From Paramyrothecium sp. XJ0827 (lineage: Eukaryota; Ascomycota; Sordariomycetes; Hypocreales; Stachybotryaceae), in assembly GCA_020881915.1 (NCBI GenBank), contig JAJFPB010000002.1, forward strand, positions 3,224,001 to 3,288,000: a stretch of 64,000 nt of DNA, read 5' to 3'. Position 1 is the stretch's first letter. Each line of letters begins with the position of its first letter. Under the pieces are notes generated by a model. The model had not been told where the DNA came from, did not search any database, and saw only the letters and a list, made by a program, of their open reading frames with translations. The translations under genes and the position numbers were made by a program. Below are positions 31,438 through 44,671 of the stretch, piece by piece.

Positions 31438-34400
31438 TCATCGCCGCGCCTCTGCGGCCTCTCCGGCCAGGTAGCTCATGACCGCCCTCTCTTGCAGGCG
31501 CGTATCTCGCTCGGGTCGTTGATGGCTCTCGGCCGCCACGTGCCCGAAGAGGCACTGCCAGAGATCGCTCTTGTCCACCACCTCGCCCGCCGTCCTGTCC
31601 TTGCTCATGAGCTTTGACAGGGCGGCCTGCTCCATTTCCAGCGTGTTGGCCGCCTCGATGTTGGCGTCGAGCAGCTCGGGCGTCGACTCCTTCGACTTGC
31701 CCTTGGAGACCGTCCTGCCCATGTGCTCCATGCGCCGCTGCACGGACAGGTTGTAGATGGACTCCTCGACCGTGCCCGAGACTAGGTACAGCCACACCGT
31801 CGTCTCGTGCTGCTGCCCGATGCGGTCCACACGGGCAATGGCCTGCAGCTCGATGGCGGTGTTGAGCAAGGGCTCGCAAAGGAACACGTGGTTGGCGTTG
31901 ACGAGGTTAAGGCCGCTTGAGTGAGCCCTAGCATGCAACAGGAAACATTCGACGGATGCGTCATTCTTGAATTTCGTAATGCCGTTTTGTTCATCAATGG
32001 AAGCGTAGCCTATTCGGAACCGTTTGAAGGCATTCTGGAGAACGCCGAGGAAGTCTTTGTATCTACATGGTCATTAACACGAGGCTGCGAAGGGGAGGAC
32101 TTGACATGATGAAAAAACTTACTGTGAAAAGATGATAGACTTCGCTCCTGGATCGGACTCCCTGAGCCACAGGAGATGCCGTACCAGTGTGTCCACTTTC
32201 GTCGTGAAGGAAGGCCCGCTGAGCTCGATATTCTTAATCTCTTCCAATTTGTCCGAATTAAATTCCGAATAGATGACCGTATTCTTCGAAGTCTCGTTCC
32301 GATCGGTCTGCTTATCCTCTCGCTGGTCTACTGGCTCATGACGCGACTCTTCGCTATGGACTTGCAACTGCTGCGGCTTGATAGTGATGTCATGAAGGTT
32401 GGACATCTTCAGCGTCCGCTTGCAGACCGGGCAGTTATGGTGAGCCTTAAACCACAACATCATGCACTCTTTGCAGAACTGATGTCCGCACACTGTCAGA
32501 ACGCCAGTCACGAAAGGCATCTGACAGATGACACACATCCGTGGCTCGTTGGATTTTGAGCCGACCTCTTTCAAGTTCAGCACTATTATAGTCAGCGACG
32601 GAGTGAGCACGAGCATGAACAAACAGACTCACAATATCGATGTTTGGCCTGGGCCGCCGACAATTTTCGCCAGCTTTCATCCTCAGTCTTTTGCAGCTTG
32701 TCAATAGCTGCATCTGTTTTGGGTCCGTCATACGGATTGACCGAATCGGAGACAGCTTGCAACTGACGGTAATAATCAAGCCGTGCGTTCATGGCGGTTG
32801 TGAAACTTTCAATCTCAACCTCAAGCGAGAGTATTGCCTTGTTCTGTTCATTCAGGAGTGATTGTGTAGCTTTCAGCTGATCCGACGCAATCTTGTGTTC
32901 CAAAACCTCTCTGGTTTTCTCAGCTGAGGTGCGTACCAGACGGGACTGCAAGCTTCGAAGATCACTGATGGCACCTCGCATAGTCGTTCGAGCCACCTGC
33001 GGCTTGACTGCCGCCCGCTTTTTCAACAGGTCTAGAAGTAGTTCCGGTGCCGGCCCGTCGCCCTCCTGTGCCATTTTGGATGCTGTCTCAGTTTCGTACC
33101 GTACCAGCTCATTGCTCTGCCCCGTGATTGCTTCTTGACGATCAGCAATGGCAGCACGAAGAGCTGTGACATAGACCATAAGCTCTTCTTGCATCTTGGC
33201 CGAGTCCATCAGTTCTTCTCCTGTCGTCTCTACCTCCCCCTCCTCATCTACCAACGGTCGCAAAAGAAGCTGAATGACGTGCTCTCTCCACCCGTCAAGA
33301 AGCTCAGCTTGCAAGTTCAAATCGGTATACAAAGCTTCTAAGCCGTTGAGAATCGTGCCGGTTTCAATGCCTTCTTCCCCGGTTGTTCCAAGGTCAGCAA
33401 TCTCCGTGAACGATTGACTCGAAGCTTTGTCTGCAAGGGCTTTCATGAGTCGGCTGGCCTTGCCATGAGAACCCCGAAGGATTTCCCTTCGAATGATCTT
33501 CGCAGCCTCATAACCTTCTTCCTCTAGCTTCTTCAAACGATGAAAGTCTTCAGATTCAGGTTCTGTCATTTCTGGGTTGCCCAAAATCTGGAAGAAAGCG
33601 TTGGCGCAGAAAAAGACTGCTTTATGATGCAGTTCCAGAGCCCCGCGTAGCCGGCGTCGATATTCTCCGTCGCGGGTTTTGCTCTCAGATCCAAGTAAAT
33701 CGTCATCAGATTCGGAAGAATCCCCGTCCATGCTGACATCCTGTGTTGCGGAGCCGCTCAACTCATCGACTTTGGCTCGTGCTTCTACCACCAGTTTCTC
33801 CGTTTCCTTTCGTACTCCTTCCCAGAGGGCTAATGCTTCTCTTACCCGCGGACCGTTTTCATAGAGCTGGCCCCTCGTCAACTTTGTAGAGAGATATGCT
33901 CTTTCTTCTGCTCGAATTGCGGTTTCACTTTGTTCAAGCATAGCATCGAGTACTTCGTCCACAGTCCTCATTGGCCGACTCCTATTTTGTCCAAGAGTGC
34001 GACGATTGTAGACTCCAACCTCCGGGTGCAAAGTTGTCTGTCTCAACCGATCGAGCCAAGTCCGCATGGCTTCGACATAATCTTTGGGATCCCACTCATC
34101 CATAATGGGACCGCCGGTAACATCAAGCTGACATGCCTCTGCCATCTCCTTGAAAAGAGACTGATAGTGTTGTTCCTCAACTGCCGTGAAAGGCATGCTG
34201 ATCACGAATCTCTTCTGTCGAGGCAAGGCAATCTCATCTCGAACCATGGCCTTTGTGTGCCGAAGGGAGATCGAATGGAAAAGCGCTTGGAAAGCAGGCT
34301 TGTTGTCTAGTAGACCCTGCCATACCGAAGGTACGTAGCAGTACGGCTCGTAGCGGAGGAATAGCAGAAGGCCGAACAAGTCCTTCACGTTGTCTCTAAC

Positions 34401-35966
34401 TGGAGTACCAGTGATGCCCCACGAGTTGATGCGCGGAATCAATCGCGCAACTGCGGCTGCGTGGCTGTACCCATTTTCAATCATTTGAGCCTCGTCTAGA
34501 CATATCCTCCACCACCAAATCTGCACAAGTGGAGATTTTGCTCGATGGTATGCGCGTTCGTGTCTTCTTGGCCGGTCGGGTGCGTCAGTTGCAAAGTGAA
34601 TCTCTGCAGATAGAACACTATATGTGGTGATGACAACGTCGTAGCCGGCTAATTCTTGCACAAACTCGCCCTCATCTTCATCTGTGAGTTTCTTGCAGCC
34701 TTGATAGTATTTCACTCGTAGCCCAGGAGCATGCCGAGAGATCTCAGAAAGCCACTGCGCTCTTAGTGCCTCGGGAGCTACGATCAACGTCGCTCCACTA
34801 GCAATTGTACCTGGAGGGTTGATAGCCGCGAGAGTTTCTGAACCAGCGCGTTTGTGTAATAGAATCAAACCAAGAATCTCCAAGGTTTTCCCAAGTCCCA
34901 TCTCCTCAGCAAGTATTCCGCCTCGGATATTCGCGCCAATCTGACGATAAGCAGTCGGATCCACGGCAATGGTCTGAAACACGTCACTCACGTATACTTC
35001 ATTTCCAACCATATCATGCACCGATCGCAAGGTGTCGGTATCGTGCGAATGCCCGTCGTCATTTGTTTCGGCCTCGACCCCAAGTTGGGAAGACCATCGA
35101 ACTCTTTCTCGGCCCAATAGCCATTGTAATGTTCTTTTCTGATACGGAAACAACGTTGCGCTTAAGCCTGGAACATCTATTGATGATGGAGTATCGTCGT
35201 CCTTTGACGGAGTGAATGCTGCCTCGTAAAAGTCCGAGGCTGAGCGCACGGTGATGCTTTGAGTCGAAACGGCCCCGGGGAAGAACTCATTGATGAGGGT
35301 TTGGCTAAGCTGACGCTCTTTACTGTTCCTGAGTAGCCCAAAGGGCGTATTGGTAGCGTTCCACCAAAGCTGAAAGTTGAACCTGGCCAGGACCGTGGTG
35401 CCCTGCTGCTCTAGGTACAAGCTCACATCACACCATATGGCGCCAGGCGCTGGGCTTTTGATGCTCGACCCGGTAACCTTAAGGATACTGCTGATATCGC
35501 CACCAAGATCTTCCGATGTAACCGCAATACTAGCCTTGAGATTGCCTAATTGCGACTTGGTCCGCGACAGAAGGTGTAGTTGGCCATCGAAAAGACGAAA
35601 TGTGAGATGTGAGCCAACATCAATGTATGTTGCTCTTTTGGGCGGCGAAACCTTCTGTTTACACTGACGCGTAAAGGAAACCGAACCCTTTCCTACACAT
35701 ACCGACGTTTGGGAGGATTCAACCTTCCGCCGCTTCACTGAACCATCCTCTGGAGATGCTTGATGGGTTTCAGTTTGTGGCTCATCAGATAACGGCAGGG
35801 CGTGAAAAAAGTCGAGAACTGTGCCCGGAAGAAATGCTAGAGTAGCAACATTAGTAATAGTAATGAACGTAACGAAAGAAAAGTTGTACAAACAATCAAA
35901 TCCAACTTCAACTGCGGGAGTCCTCCCATACCAAGGGAGCCGGGAAGTTCTCTTAGTGGCGGGCAT
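31438..35966 (-). CDS. IRC20: SNF2-family helicase with RING finger (IRC20/SHPRH-like)
   Basis: Swi2/Snf2 ATPase with an embedded RING E3 domain, related to yeast Irc20 and human SHPRH, which act in recombination and replication-stress responses. Three exons: 35966-32633, 32582-32123 and 32062-31438; 1472 aa. Walker A is EEMGLGKT at about 354-361, and the DEAH-like box is LDEAQM at about 490. A long coiled-coil insert (about 650-1100) separates the two helicase lobes. A C3HC4 RING follows at about 1128-1170 (CVICQMPF, CGHQFCKEC, CPVCKRTL). The C-terminal lobe ends with motif VI, VDRIGQQHET. Exon 2 begins just before the RING. The hydrophobic run at residues 20-45 looks intron-like, but candidate splices there break frame, so I left it coding. 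Confidence 0.95.
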
Positions 35967-36409
35967 GTTGAAGGAGCGCGTAATTCACAGTTCAAGCAAT
36001 CGCCAAGTTTTGCGATGATTCACGTAGACCCCTCTCGACGGGAAATATCCCGTACGGAATTTACATGTTAACGGAAGATTGGAAATCGAGGGGAGAGTCG
36101 CCTCTCAACTTCACCATTCGAGGTTGTCAGCCTAATCGAGCCCCACTAGCGTGATAAGGATAAGCCAATAGATAGAGGGAAGCCACATCTGCCAAGAACC
36201 AGAGACCCACCCATTGAGCAGCCTTGCTTAGATAATACAACGATTTTAAATTTCTTGAAAGACGAAGCTGCACTGCGATCTACCGTACGATCACGTAGCA
36301 AAGCCTGGCCGCGACTCCAGCGCACCATCTCAGGAGGTATGTCGGAACACCACAGTGCATGCAGCATGAGGCGCTGTGAACAATACTGATAATAGACTGC
36401 GCAGTCCCC
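35967..36409. promoter_or_regulatory. Divergent promoter IRC20 / mS41
   Basis: 443 bp between two oppositely oriented starts. No clear core-promoter motif was found. Confidence 0.4.
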
Positions 36410-37105
36410 ATGAAGCTGTTACAATCAGTCCGGTCACCCTTGGGCCTCCTTTCCCCAGCGGTCAGGCTCTCGGGGGTGAATCAAGTCAGGTGGCTTCACA
36501 AAACCAAATCTCCGCAACCCGTTCCGTCACCGAAACCATTCGTTCCCGATGTACAGACATTCTTGACCTTGATTGGTCGTGGATTGGGAAAGCAAGCATC
36601 CAAATTCCCGTCATGGGAGTCCTTATTCTCTCTCGACTCCAACGGCATGAGGGAGCTTGGCATTGAGCCTGCCCGAACTCGGCGGTATCTGTTGAACTGG
36701 TTGTATCGATACAGGAGGGGCTCTCTTGGACCCGGCGGAGACTTTCAATACGTCCACGACGGCAAGGCCCTCCTGAAGGTTGCGACACCGCCCGCGGGAG
36801 TCGTCAGCGAGGCGAAATGGGTGGTCAATGTCCCATTTGAAGAAGCTGGTGTCGACAAACCCCCAACGACGCTGGTTCGACCTCTTGGCTACAAAGTGCA
36901 AGGCTTGAACACGATCTCCGGGTCATTCGTCGAGAACTTGCCAGATGACAAGGGAGCAGTGGTTAAGGTCCGGGAAGGCATGTGGGAAGTCGCCCGTGGA
37001 CGCAAGATCGATGGTGGTGAGCGAAGGAGAGCCGAGGTCCGCTTTAAGAAACGATCAGCCGAGAGGAGAGCGCAACGCGAAGCGGAGGTTATGTCGAAGC
37101 TCTAG
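36410..37105 (+). CDS. FYV4: Mitochondrial small-subunit ribosomal protein mS41 (Fyv4, IGR motif)
   Basis: Component of the fungal mitoribosomal small subunit. Single exon, 231 aa. The N-terminus (MKLLQSVRSPLGLLSPAVRLSGVNQVRW) is a basic, acid-free presequence. The IGR domain follows: VQTFLTLIGRGLGKQASKFPSWESLF, then MRELGIEPARTRRYLLNW. The IGR triplet is at about residues 55-57. The C-terminus is strongly basic and helical (GERRRAEVRFKKRSAERRAQREAEV), suiting rRNA contact. Length is somewhat above the yeast protein because of this tail. A second mitoribosomal gene, uS9m, lies 35 kb away; they are not neighbours. Confidence 0.93.
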   Translation: MKLLQSVRSPLGLLSPAVRLSGVNQVRWLHKTKSPQPVPSPKPFVPDVQTFLTLIGRGLGKQASKFPSWESLFSLDSNGMRELGIEPARTRRYLLNWLYRYRRGSLGPGGDFQYVHDGKALLKVATPPAGVVSEAKWVVNVPFEEAGVDKPPTTLVRPLGYKVQGLNTISGSFVENLPDDKGAVVKVREGMWEVARGRKIDGGERRRAEVRFKKRSAERRAQREAEVMSKL

Positions 37106-40100
37106 GAGGATCAGGCCCTCTGGACACGTGCACGCTGATGCGGTGCCCTTTGTATACAAACAAGTGTAACTATACCTGTAGACCAGCATATTTGATGTTC
37201 AGGCGGGATGTTCAATGCAAGCAGAAGCTTCGTCACCTCGTGCTTGCGATGACTCTTCAGCAATGATAAAGGATGAAAGAAAACTTTACCGATGGATTAT
37301 TGGCGAACTTTTTTGTGATTAGATACCCATATCAACAGGGCTGCGCCGTCGGAAAGCTATTTGCATTTGTGCACAGGACGGAGGTCATGAACGTAAGGTA
37401 ATACATAGGACCTTGGTGATTTGGCGGTTTCTGGCTGTGCCACATCTGGTACGCCACATTTATCTAACGAGTGTCAATTCCTGAGGTAACTGAAGTACGG
37501 GTAGGTACCTGGCTACCTTAGGCGACCGGTATTTTGGCCGTTAAAGACATGTAAAGGTAGCTTTTCCCATAGCAATTTTTGGCCTCAATCCATGCTGTTA
37601 GCCTAAGGTACCTATGTAGTGACGATTGATAGTGTTGATTGATTGGGGCACCAAGAGGATAATTAAACGCCACAAGTCATAGCAGATGCCAAACTGAGGC
37701 AAAACTAGTTACAGCAGATGAGGAAACTCGGGCTTATGCGCGCCGTTGTTGGAAAAAGTGTCAATGAATGGTTAGGATGCCCTGTAATAACTAGCGAGGA
37801 GCAAAAACGCGCCCCTGCTGGCCAGCCCGAAACCCCTACCGTACTTTATATGTAGCAGAGCCGGGCGTGCAACCAGGGATTAAAGGCACATCATGATAGC
37901 TGCCTACCTTACTTACCTACCTACTCGTAAGGCTCACAATGGGCAAAGCTGCAAGCCAAGACAAGCGAAATAAATAGGTGCCTGAGAGCTGGAATGGGAA
38001 ATATGTTGTTGCCTAAAACCTCAGGTCCATGATAAAATGGCTGTCCGCATGTGGCTTGGTCCGAAAGTGGCTGCCTATGTAACATCGCAGGCAGCCGCAT
38101 AAACCAAAGTGGAAGGGGGCACCTCGATTGAGATGCCCCGTCAACGACGTAAACGGACGAGAAAAGCTCGCCGGAGAATAAAGCAACGGATTCGAGATGA
38201 TCGGAGCCGAGGACGGCAGATCCAATTCCCTGCAAAAGTACGACGTGGAGGACGCATCGCATCAAGGGGGGTGGTGCCTTAAACCCGATCGTGTGGAAGG
38301 GACGTTCTTTTCTAATCGGCCCGTTTGAAAGCTTGTCCGCAATGCTTGTTTCGACGACGCTGGCGGCCCATCAACTGCACGCCCAAACACAATTACACAC
38401 CATCAAAGTGTGTAAGCAATTACCAAGCAGTGGCACGATCGCGGCGCTGGACCCTGGGGACCCGTGGCAATGGCACCGTCGGGAACCTGCGTCGATGGAA
38501 ATACTCGTAGGGCTGAGCTCGAATCCGTAGAGCTTTTCGAATGGACGGATGTTTCACACCATCGCCAAGACATTCCCGGTCTTCCAGGGCCTGGACTCCC
38601 GAGTTTCTTTTCGTCTCGTCGCCGATGTGACGTTGCAGAACGTCCAGCCTCAGTGCTTGGGACGTCGCCGTGCGGTCCGACTCTGAGATGCTCAGCCGGT
38701 CGTTATTTTTGGGAGAGTTAAATGCCATCCACTACGAGGCCCAGCCAATTAGCGAGTCGTCGTTGTGTCGCGTGAGGTCTTTGAGCTCGATTCCCCATTT
38801 CGCGACCTGCGCGAGCTGGTCTGGTCTGGGCTGACAGCGGACGGACGTGCTATACAGCTGGGGCAGAACAACAGCTTTAGTGCTTAGCTGGGAAGCCTAC
38901 CGCTTCCGAATACCATCTCCTTAGGCATAGCCCTACCGCAACCTAGCGTCCGCAACCCCCTTAAAGGGAAATGGGATTGGTAAGGAAGGGCGTGAATTCG
39001 ACTGTTGCTGCATGCGTGGGACGTCGTATTCCTCGCGACCAGGTGCTTAGCTTACGCTGTCTCGTTCGTCAGCTACGACAACGACTACGACGACGACGGC
39101 GACGGCGACGACGACGACAATACCAATGACAACGACCAAGATGACCTGCCGTACTCCCAGCAAGGGATGTTTTCTGGTTTCGAGCTTATCCATCTCGGAC
39201 AATCGCATCTGACCCCGGCGCCTCATCACCACGTCCCACTACACCAGGATATGATCCAAGGCCCTGCCACCCCCTTACGCCTGGTGCAACCCTTTGACCC
39301 CCGTCCAATACTGGAGCATGCATGCGTCCGCCGGTTGGCCAAGTGTCCCCACGGAGGTACGGGAGTACGTCGTCGCGTGGTTTGACAGGGGCCTTGGTGT
39401 CTGGCAGGCCACCCTGGTTATCGCACCCCTCCCCTGCTGGCAGAGGTTGCATCGACCGCCAAAAGAGCAACCTGTGCGACACTGTGTGTTTACGTGACCC
39501 CCTCTGCCAAACTGCTAGACCTGCATCGTCTAGTGCTTAAGCAGGTACTCAAGGTACCTACTTGGCTTGCGTTATGCTTCTCTGAGATGATTGCTTGCCA
39601 GTCACTGCGAACAATAACGCCCTGCCTCGCTTCAAGAAAACTTGGCTGCGAGTTGGTGTTGCATGGACCAGACATGCTCTTGAGCTCTCCCGTTAGCTGT
39701 AATCGATCTGATTGGCCCTTCTAAAAGTGGGAATTACTTCGGATGGTAGACCTGGGAGGCGGCTCCTAAATTCCCAAATTCTATCACGATTTCTTCTGGG
39801 TACTTGGAATTGATGGGATAGCCTGGTGTAAGGGCAATACTTGCCGTCGGGATTTAGCGGCAGATTAATGATCAGGCTATTCGTCTATGCCGGGCATCTG
39901 TAATGCATCAAGCGTATGAGGAGCCAGCTATCCTGGCCGTTTCGTGACTGACTAGGAGTTCGGCCCAGTCTGCAAGCCACGAACGCCGGTGTTAAGAGCG
40001 GCCGGCCTGGATGGGCCCCGGTTCGTACAAGGACAAAGGGTTCATTATTTAGACGATACTGCCTGTTCCGTGGCCACTACCAAGGGTTCAGGCCTATATC

Positions 40101-40944
40101 TCAAGTCTGCCCATCCATGGTAGGGGTCATCCTGGGAGTCCAGTATGCGAAATAAGCGAAATCTCGCCAACTGATGAACAGGCTAGATCTAAGACCACAT
40201 ACTGTGTTCCAGTCCGTCTAGGCGAGGGGGACAGACCGGCAAGTATAGGAGGCTGCCCGCCACACGAGACTCGGCCGGGCTTCATTCCTACCCTGGCCAC
40301 GCTACCCTTGCCGTGTGATCATTCCAAGATCGTGGCCTTGCCAGGCTTAACGTGCCAGCCAATCTTCTCGTTGGGGTCTGCGGGAAATGTGCTCGGTAGG
40401 TATTTTGGGACAAGGTTTGCTGCTTTCACTGGTGGAATAAAGCCGATCGGTACTAGGTCAGTGCTAAAGAGACGTGGCGTCGAGACTTCGTCTGCGGTGT
40501 GATGGACAGGACCTATGACAGGATACACCACTCGCCGTGTGAGCCGAGAATAACTCGAAAGTGCACGAATGCATCCGATGACTCGCAACACCACATCTAT
40601 CCCGACTTCTGTTCATGTCGAGAGCGGGCTGTCTGGTACGGGCGGGTCATGAGGGTGGTCGCTATATATACTGACGAATCCGACGACTTGTACTATGCAT
40701 CAATATTGAATAGGGTGAACCATTCTTTGCTTTTTCAATGTGAGGGCGGGACTATTATCTGCAGCTAATGTTCTTTTGCTTCACGACAGTCACGGCAAGG
40801 CGCCCTTGCCGCTTGGGATCTGGAGATTCCGTAGATCGTACCTACCTCACCTTACATTAGCCTACAGCAGCTTGCGTGATCTCCCTCGATGGAGAAGCCA
40901 AGCGACCTTGCCTTGCCATTCCTTGCCTCCTCGCTTTATCTCAA

Positions 40945-40962
40945 CTGACCTGACCTGACCTG
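40945..40962. repeat. Short (CCTGA)n array
   Basis: Three and a half copies of CTGAC, a member of the ACCTN family in its ACCTG form. Confidence 0.8.
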
Positions 40963-41169
40963 TGGTGTGCCTCGGCTCAGGGAGGGGGACGGTAACATCC
41001 ATCGCCAAAGCACGACGCCTGCACACACAGACACACACCACGTGGTGGTCGAGAAACGGCCGTCTCCCCATGCGTCTGATGTCGACTCCCCCTCCATGCT
41101 TCCGCTTCAAGGAGAGGCTTGATCACCGTGCAGATTGACAGTTGGGCCTCCTGCAGCTGCTCTTGACTG

Positions 41170-41194
41170 CCTCACCTCACCTCACCTCACCTCC
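41170..41194. repeat. Short (CCTCA)n array
   Basis: About five copies of CCTCA, the same unit as the 10.4-kb array but in the opposite orientation. Confidence 0.85.
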
Positions 41195-43734
41195 TCGGAG
41201 AGACAGTCTGTCCCGCCGATCCGGTGTTTCCGTCGGCTCAACTGCACGCCCAACGGAGTCGTCATGCCAAGGTGTCGAAATGCTTCGAGCCGAGGTGCAG
41301 CAGCTCGGCACGACACCATTTACCTACAAGGGCAAGGAACGGAGTCTTCCTTGCGACATGGCCAGATACCGGCTTGGATGACTAAATCCCAAGCGTGAGT
41401 GTGTGAGTGCTCCAGGAGAATGCTACTATATTACCATCCAGAACAGGTTACGCGTGAAGGCGGCCGACCGGCGTATCAGCCCCCCCTCCACCTCTCCCGC
41501 CGGCTCCACATAACGGCTACTCTTCGCACTGGTTGATATGATCGACATGGGATCCTCACGGCTTGCAGACTCCCTTACCTTCAGAGTCACGTCGGCACCT
41601 ACATCGCTGCCGAGACCTGCGATACATACGGACCCGGCTACAGCACAAGTAGCAATGGCTTCTGAGTTGCCATAAGTAAGAGCCGTCCGTGCTGTGAAAC
41701 AAGGGTGCATCAGGACGATGTCCTCTCGTCTCATCTCGTCATTTTCCTACTTCTTTCCGCAGTTACGCGAAGCGGCGTCACCGACCTATCCTTTGTTCCT
41801 GTCGTGAGGGTCGACCACAGGCTCGCGAAAGCATAAGATACGAAGCCGGAGTCAGAGACGTATTGGCCCGTCGGGCTGCGGATGCAGCATTTTGCATTTG
41901 TGTAGTTGAAAAGTCGCCCGAACCCTGATGACGCATGGGGCTGAGAAAACTGCTTGTACTAGGCAAGGATCCTGAGTGTTGTTGCCAAGACCTTTTCTCA
42001 GCCCGTGAGATGGCCAGGGGTGTTCATGGAACGATGACAGCAACGGTGGGCTGTCTTTTATTCTCCATTGGTCGACAGGCTGAGTCGGGGAAACATACGG
42101 GCACAATGCAAGAATGCGGTCTCTACCTGGATGACGAGTCTCACAAAGTCAAGGAAGCAAAGAATCGCCCCGTTCGCAGCGAGGACAGTATCATACTTGC
42201 CAAAGAATGAACATACACGGCACCCTGTATGCTCTAAATGAGGGGAGCGGTCGGTGGCGCTACATGGCGCAACAAACCCTACTGAAATTGCAGATACAGG
42301 CAATACCTTGCACGGCCAGCCAGTTTGGCAGCCGTTTGTCGGTATTACTCTCCTGCGGCAGACGTGACTGCTACTTTGCAGCAAACCGTGCATTGGGCAG
42401 ACAATTGCGCCTGCGCGCTCGGGTCCCTGGGCATGTTTTTGTCCAGAAGCAGGAGGCTTGTTGATCGCTTCGGTCGGACCAAGTGGTCTGGTCAGCGATT
42501 CTCACATGCTGGCTTTGCGCATTCCCCTGCCGGGGGAGTTTTACCGGGTCTCAGGTTAACTTGGACGGCCAATCTCCCGCGTTCAATGCCGTATTCGTGG
42601 TCCTTGGGCAAACCGGCTGACTGGAATCTGCTAGTCCTTTGGCCCGGCTCTGCCTCCCCGACTATATTTAATCAAGTGCATCCAATGAAGTCGCAGGTTT
42701 GCGTCCAGGCGATGAGGATGGTGGAATGGTAGTGCAGCGTTCGATTGTGTCCCCTGACACCTCAACTCATCGTATAACTCGGGTGTGCTATGATTCGTCG
42801 CCTTGATGGGGGCACGGTGGGCATATTTCTCCGCACCCATGTCCAGGTCATTTCATCTTCCTTTTTCTCACTCCCACACTCTCTCCGCAACCCTGGTTGT
42901 GAGGCTGGCCGCCTCTCGACGTTGCCAAACCATTCTCAGTTAGCCCGCACAAGAGATGCTGCGGCTAACTGCTCACCCGTCTGATCCAGTACTGTGCAGT
43001 ACCACTAATTAATATGGGTACGATGCTATTCACGCCCGTCTCAGCTCTCACCCCCATTCCGTTGGGCCACTGCTAATTAAGCTACATAGGCACGGATGTG
43101 AACCACCATGGCCTGTACTTCGCGATACATCGATGAGATGGCCCTGGCGTCCAGGGAGACACACGCCCGACCCCCCTCCCCATCTTCATGTTCCTGGCAT
43201 ACGCCTCTCTCGGGTGGCTAGCCTCCTTATCCACCATTGTACAATATCCCACGCCCTTCGCTGCCATGGCTGAGACCGTCGTCGAGCTTTTGGTGGAGGC
43301 ACCACGGGGATGCAGAGGGGGGGAGGGGTGGCGACGTGGATGGCAGCCGTCGCCCACGGCGTGCGTCACCATCTCTCATCTTCAGTCTGCCCTACCGGGC
43401 TCGTTAGACGATGTTGACAGGCAGCCGGGCCCTGTCCGGGCCCTGTTTGACTCTGCAGATCCGTTGATTAATGGATGTCCAGCTTGGGGCCAGGCATACC
43501 GGAGGTATCAGGAGACGTTTTCCCGCCGCTCCACTTACAACGTTTTGTGGCTTCCAGGAGCCTCATCCGCAAATTCGGCACCTCTCTTTTGCAAACTCGA
43601 TGAGAACTTAACTTCCATGCCTGCACGAGCTAGGCATTCACGTATCTCCTCACACCCCCTAAGGATCTACCCCTACTCCACTGGTTCTTCTCTTCATCCT
43701 CCGACGACCGTTGAATCCAAGTCCCGGATCGGCA

Positions 43735-43740
43735 TATATA
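43735..43740 (+). promoter_or_regulatory. TATA box of the bZIP gene
   Basis: TATATA within CATATATAGCTATAAG, about 70 bp before the bZIP ATG. The spacing suggests a short leader and supports the ATG at 43810. Confidence 0.5.
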
Positions 43741-43809
43741 GCTATAAGTCGCCCCTAGTCCTGAGATCAACAGTCTTGCCTCGAGCATTCAAACACATCT
43801 TCTTTGTTG

Positions 43810-44671
43810 ATGTCCTCGCCTAGAGACTCAAAACCTATCCATATCTCTCCTCCTAAGATACGCATTCAGAGCGCCACCCCAGAGCCTTTGAAAAACCCGA
43901 AGACCGCTTCATCACGCAACCTTCGGAGCGCTTCTCGATCAACACCTCGCCACACTCCCTCTTCTCCTATCAAGGGCTTGTCCTCGGAGCAATCCTCCAA
44001 ACAAAGTAAAAGGAAAAGGTCACTCTCACCTGAGAGCTTACAGAATACGAAGAGACTGCACACAATGTCACCAGGGAGCTCAAGAAGCCACTCGGGGAGC
44101 TCGAAGAAACCATCGAGCTCACCTGTGTCTCCAAAGAAATCCAAGTCTAGTGGTAAAGATGTGGACTGGACAGATGTGAAAGACCCTGAGGAGAGGCGAC
44201 GGATTCAGAACCGTCTTGCACAGCGCAAATTCCGTAAGTGTGCCTTCACTTGCTGCACCGATTTGGCGTGGGGCACACCCCGATACTAATGTGTTCATAG
44301 GTGAGAAGACTAGGGAGAACAAAGAAAAGGCGGAACGCGAGATTCGCAATCAACAGCACGCAGGTAACAGCTATTGCATACCGACAGGCGAAGATCAAGG
44401 TGCCAGCATCGAACCTCCTTGGGGAGGCATCAACTTCAGCCACTGCATCTCAAAAGGACGTGATGCTGAGAGTCGACGAAGTAGTGGCCGCGGTACTTAC
44501 ACTGGAGACGATGCATACTCGGCCGTCTACTACAACAATTACCCATATGGGCAAGGCATGAGGCAAGCCGAGAGCTATGGGAGTAGCGGCGGCGACGAAG
44601 CGTACTATGACGAAGGGTCTTATGGTTTCGATGGATATGACCCGAACCTGCACGGCTACTCCAGTCGCTAA
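43810..44671 (+). CDS. bZIP-type transcription factor without a leucine zipper
   Basis: Two exons: 43810-44233 and 44301-44671, intron GTAAGT...CATAG; 264 aa. The first ~110 residues are Ser/Pro/Lys-rich and disordered (SPxK-like sites). Then comes a clear fungal basic region, DPEERRRIQNRLAQRKFREK, with the invariant N134-x7-R142 spacing for DNA contact. The intron splits the Arg codon at 142. Heptad positions where leucines should follow (152, 159, 166) are Ala, Gln and Tyr, and the sequence runs into Gly/Asn/Ser, so no coiled coil is evident. The C-terminal ~80 residues are Tyr/Gly/Ser/Asp-rich. The whole C-terminal half resembles a conserved fungal family I recognise but cannot name. Long non-coding flanks suggest complex regulation. 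Confidence 0.88.

Larger units (their letters stand above)
37106..43809. other. 6.7-kb gene-poor region upstream of the bZIP gene
   Basis: No supported gene on either strand. ORFs of 60-211 codons are compositionally random. It contains three of the five AGGTACCT palindromes in the window (37503, 37606, 39552), a (GAC)n-rich microsatellite at about 39079-39120, and ACCTN pentamer clusters at 37902-37925, 40841-40855, 40945-40962 and 41170-41194. The right end must be the bZIP promoter. Confidence 0.5.

Noticed and set aside
35838..35932. Apparent intron (GTATGG...CTCTAG) in the IRC20 N-terminus
   Set aside because: The 95-nt length breaks the reading frame into the rest of exon 1; other donors tried in the same stretch also fail.
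39005..39385. Asp-rich ORF over a (GAC)n microsatellite
   Set aside because: The Asp/Asn run is just the translated repeat; flanks look random.
43188..43823. 211-codon plus-strand ORF overlapping the bZIP start
   Set aside because: It runs through the TATA box and into the bZIP coding region in another frame; no domain.
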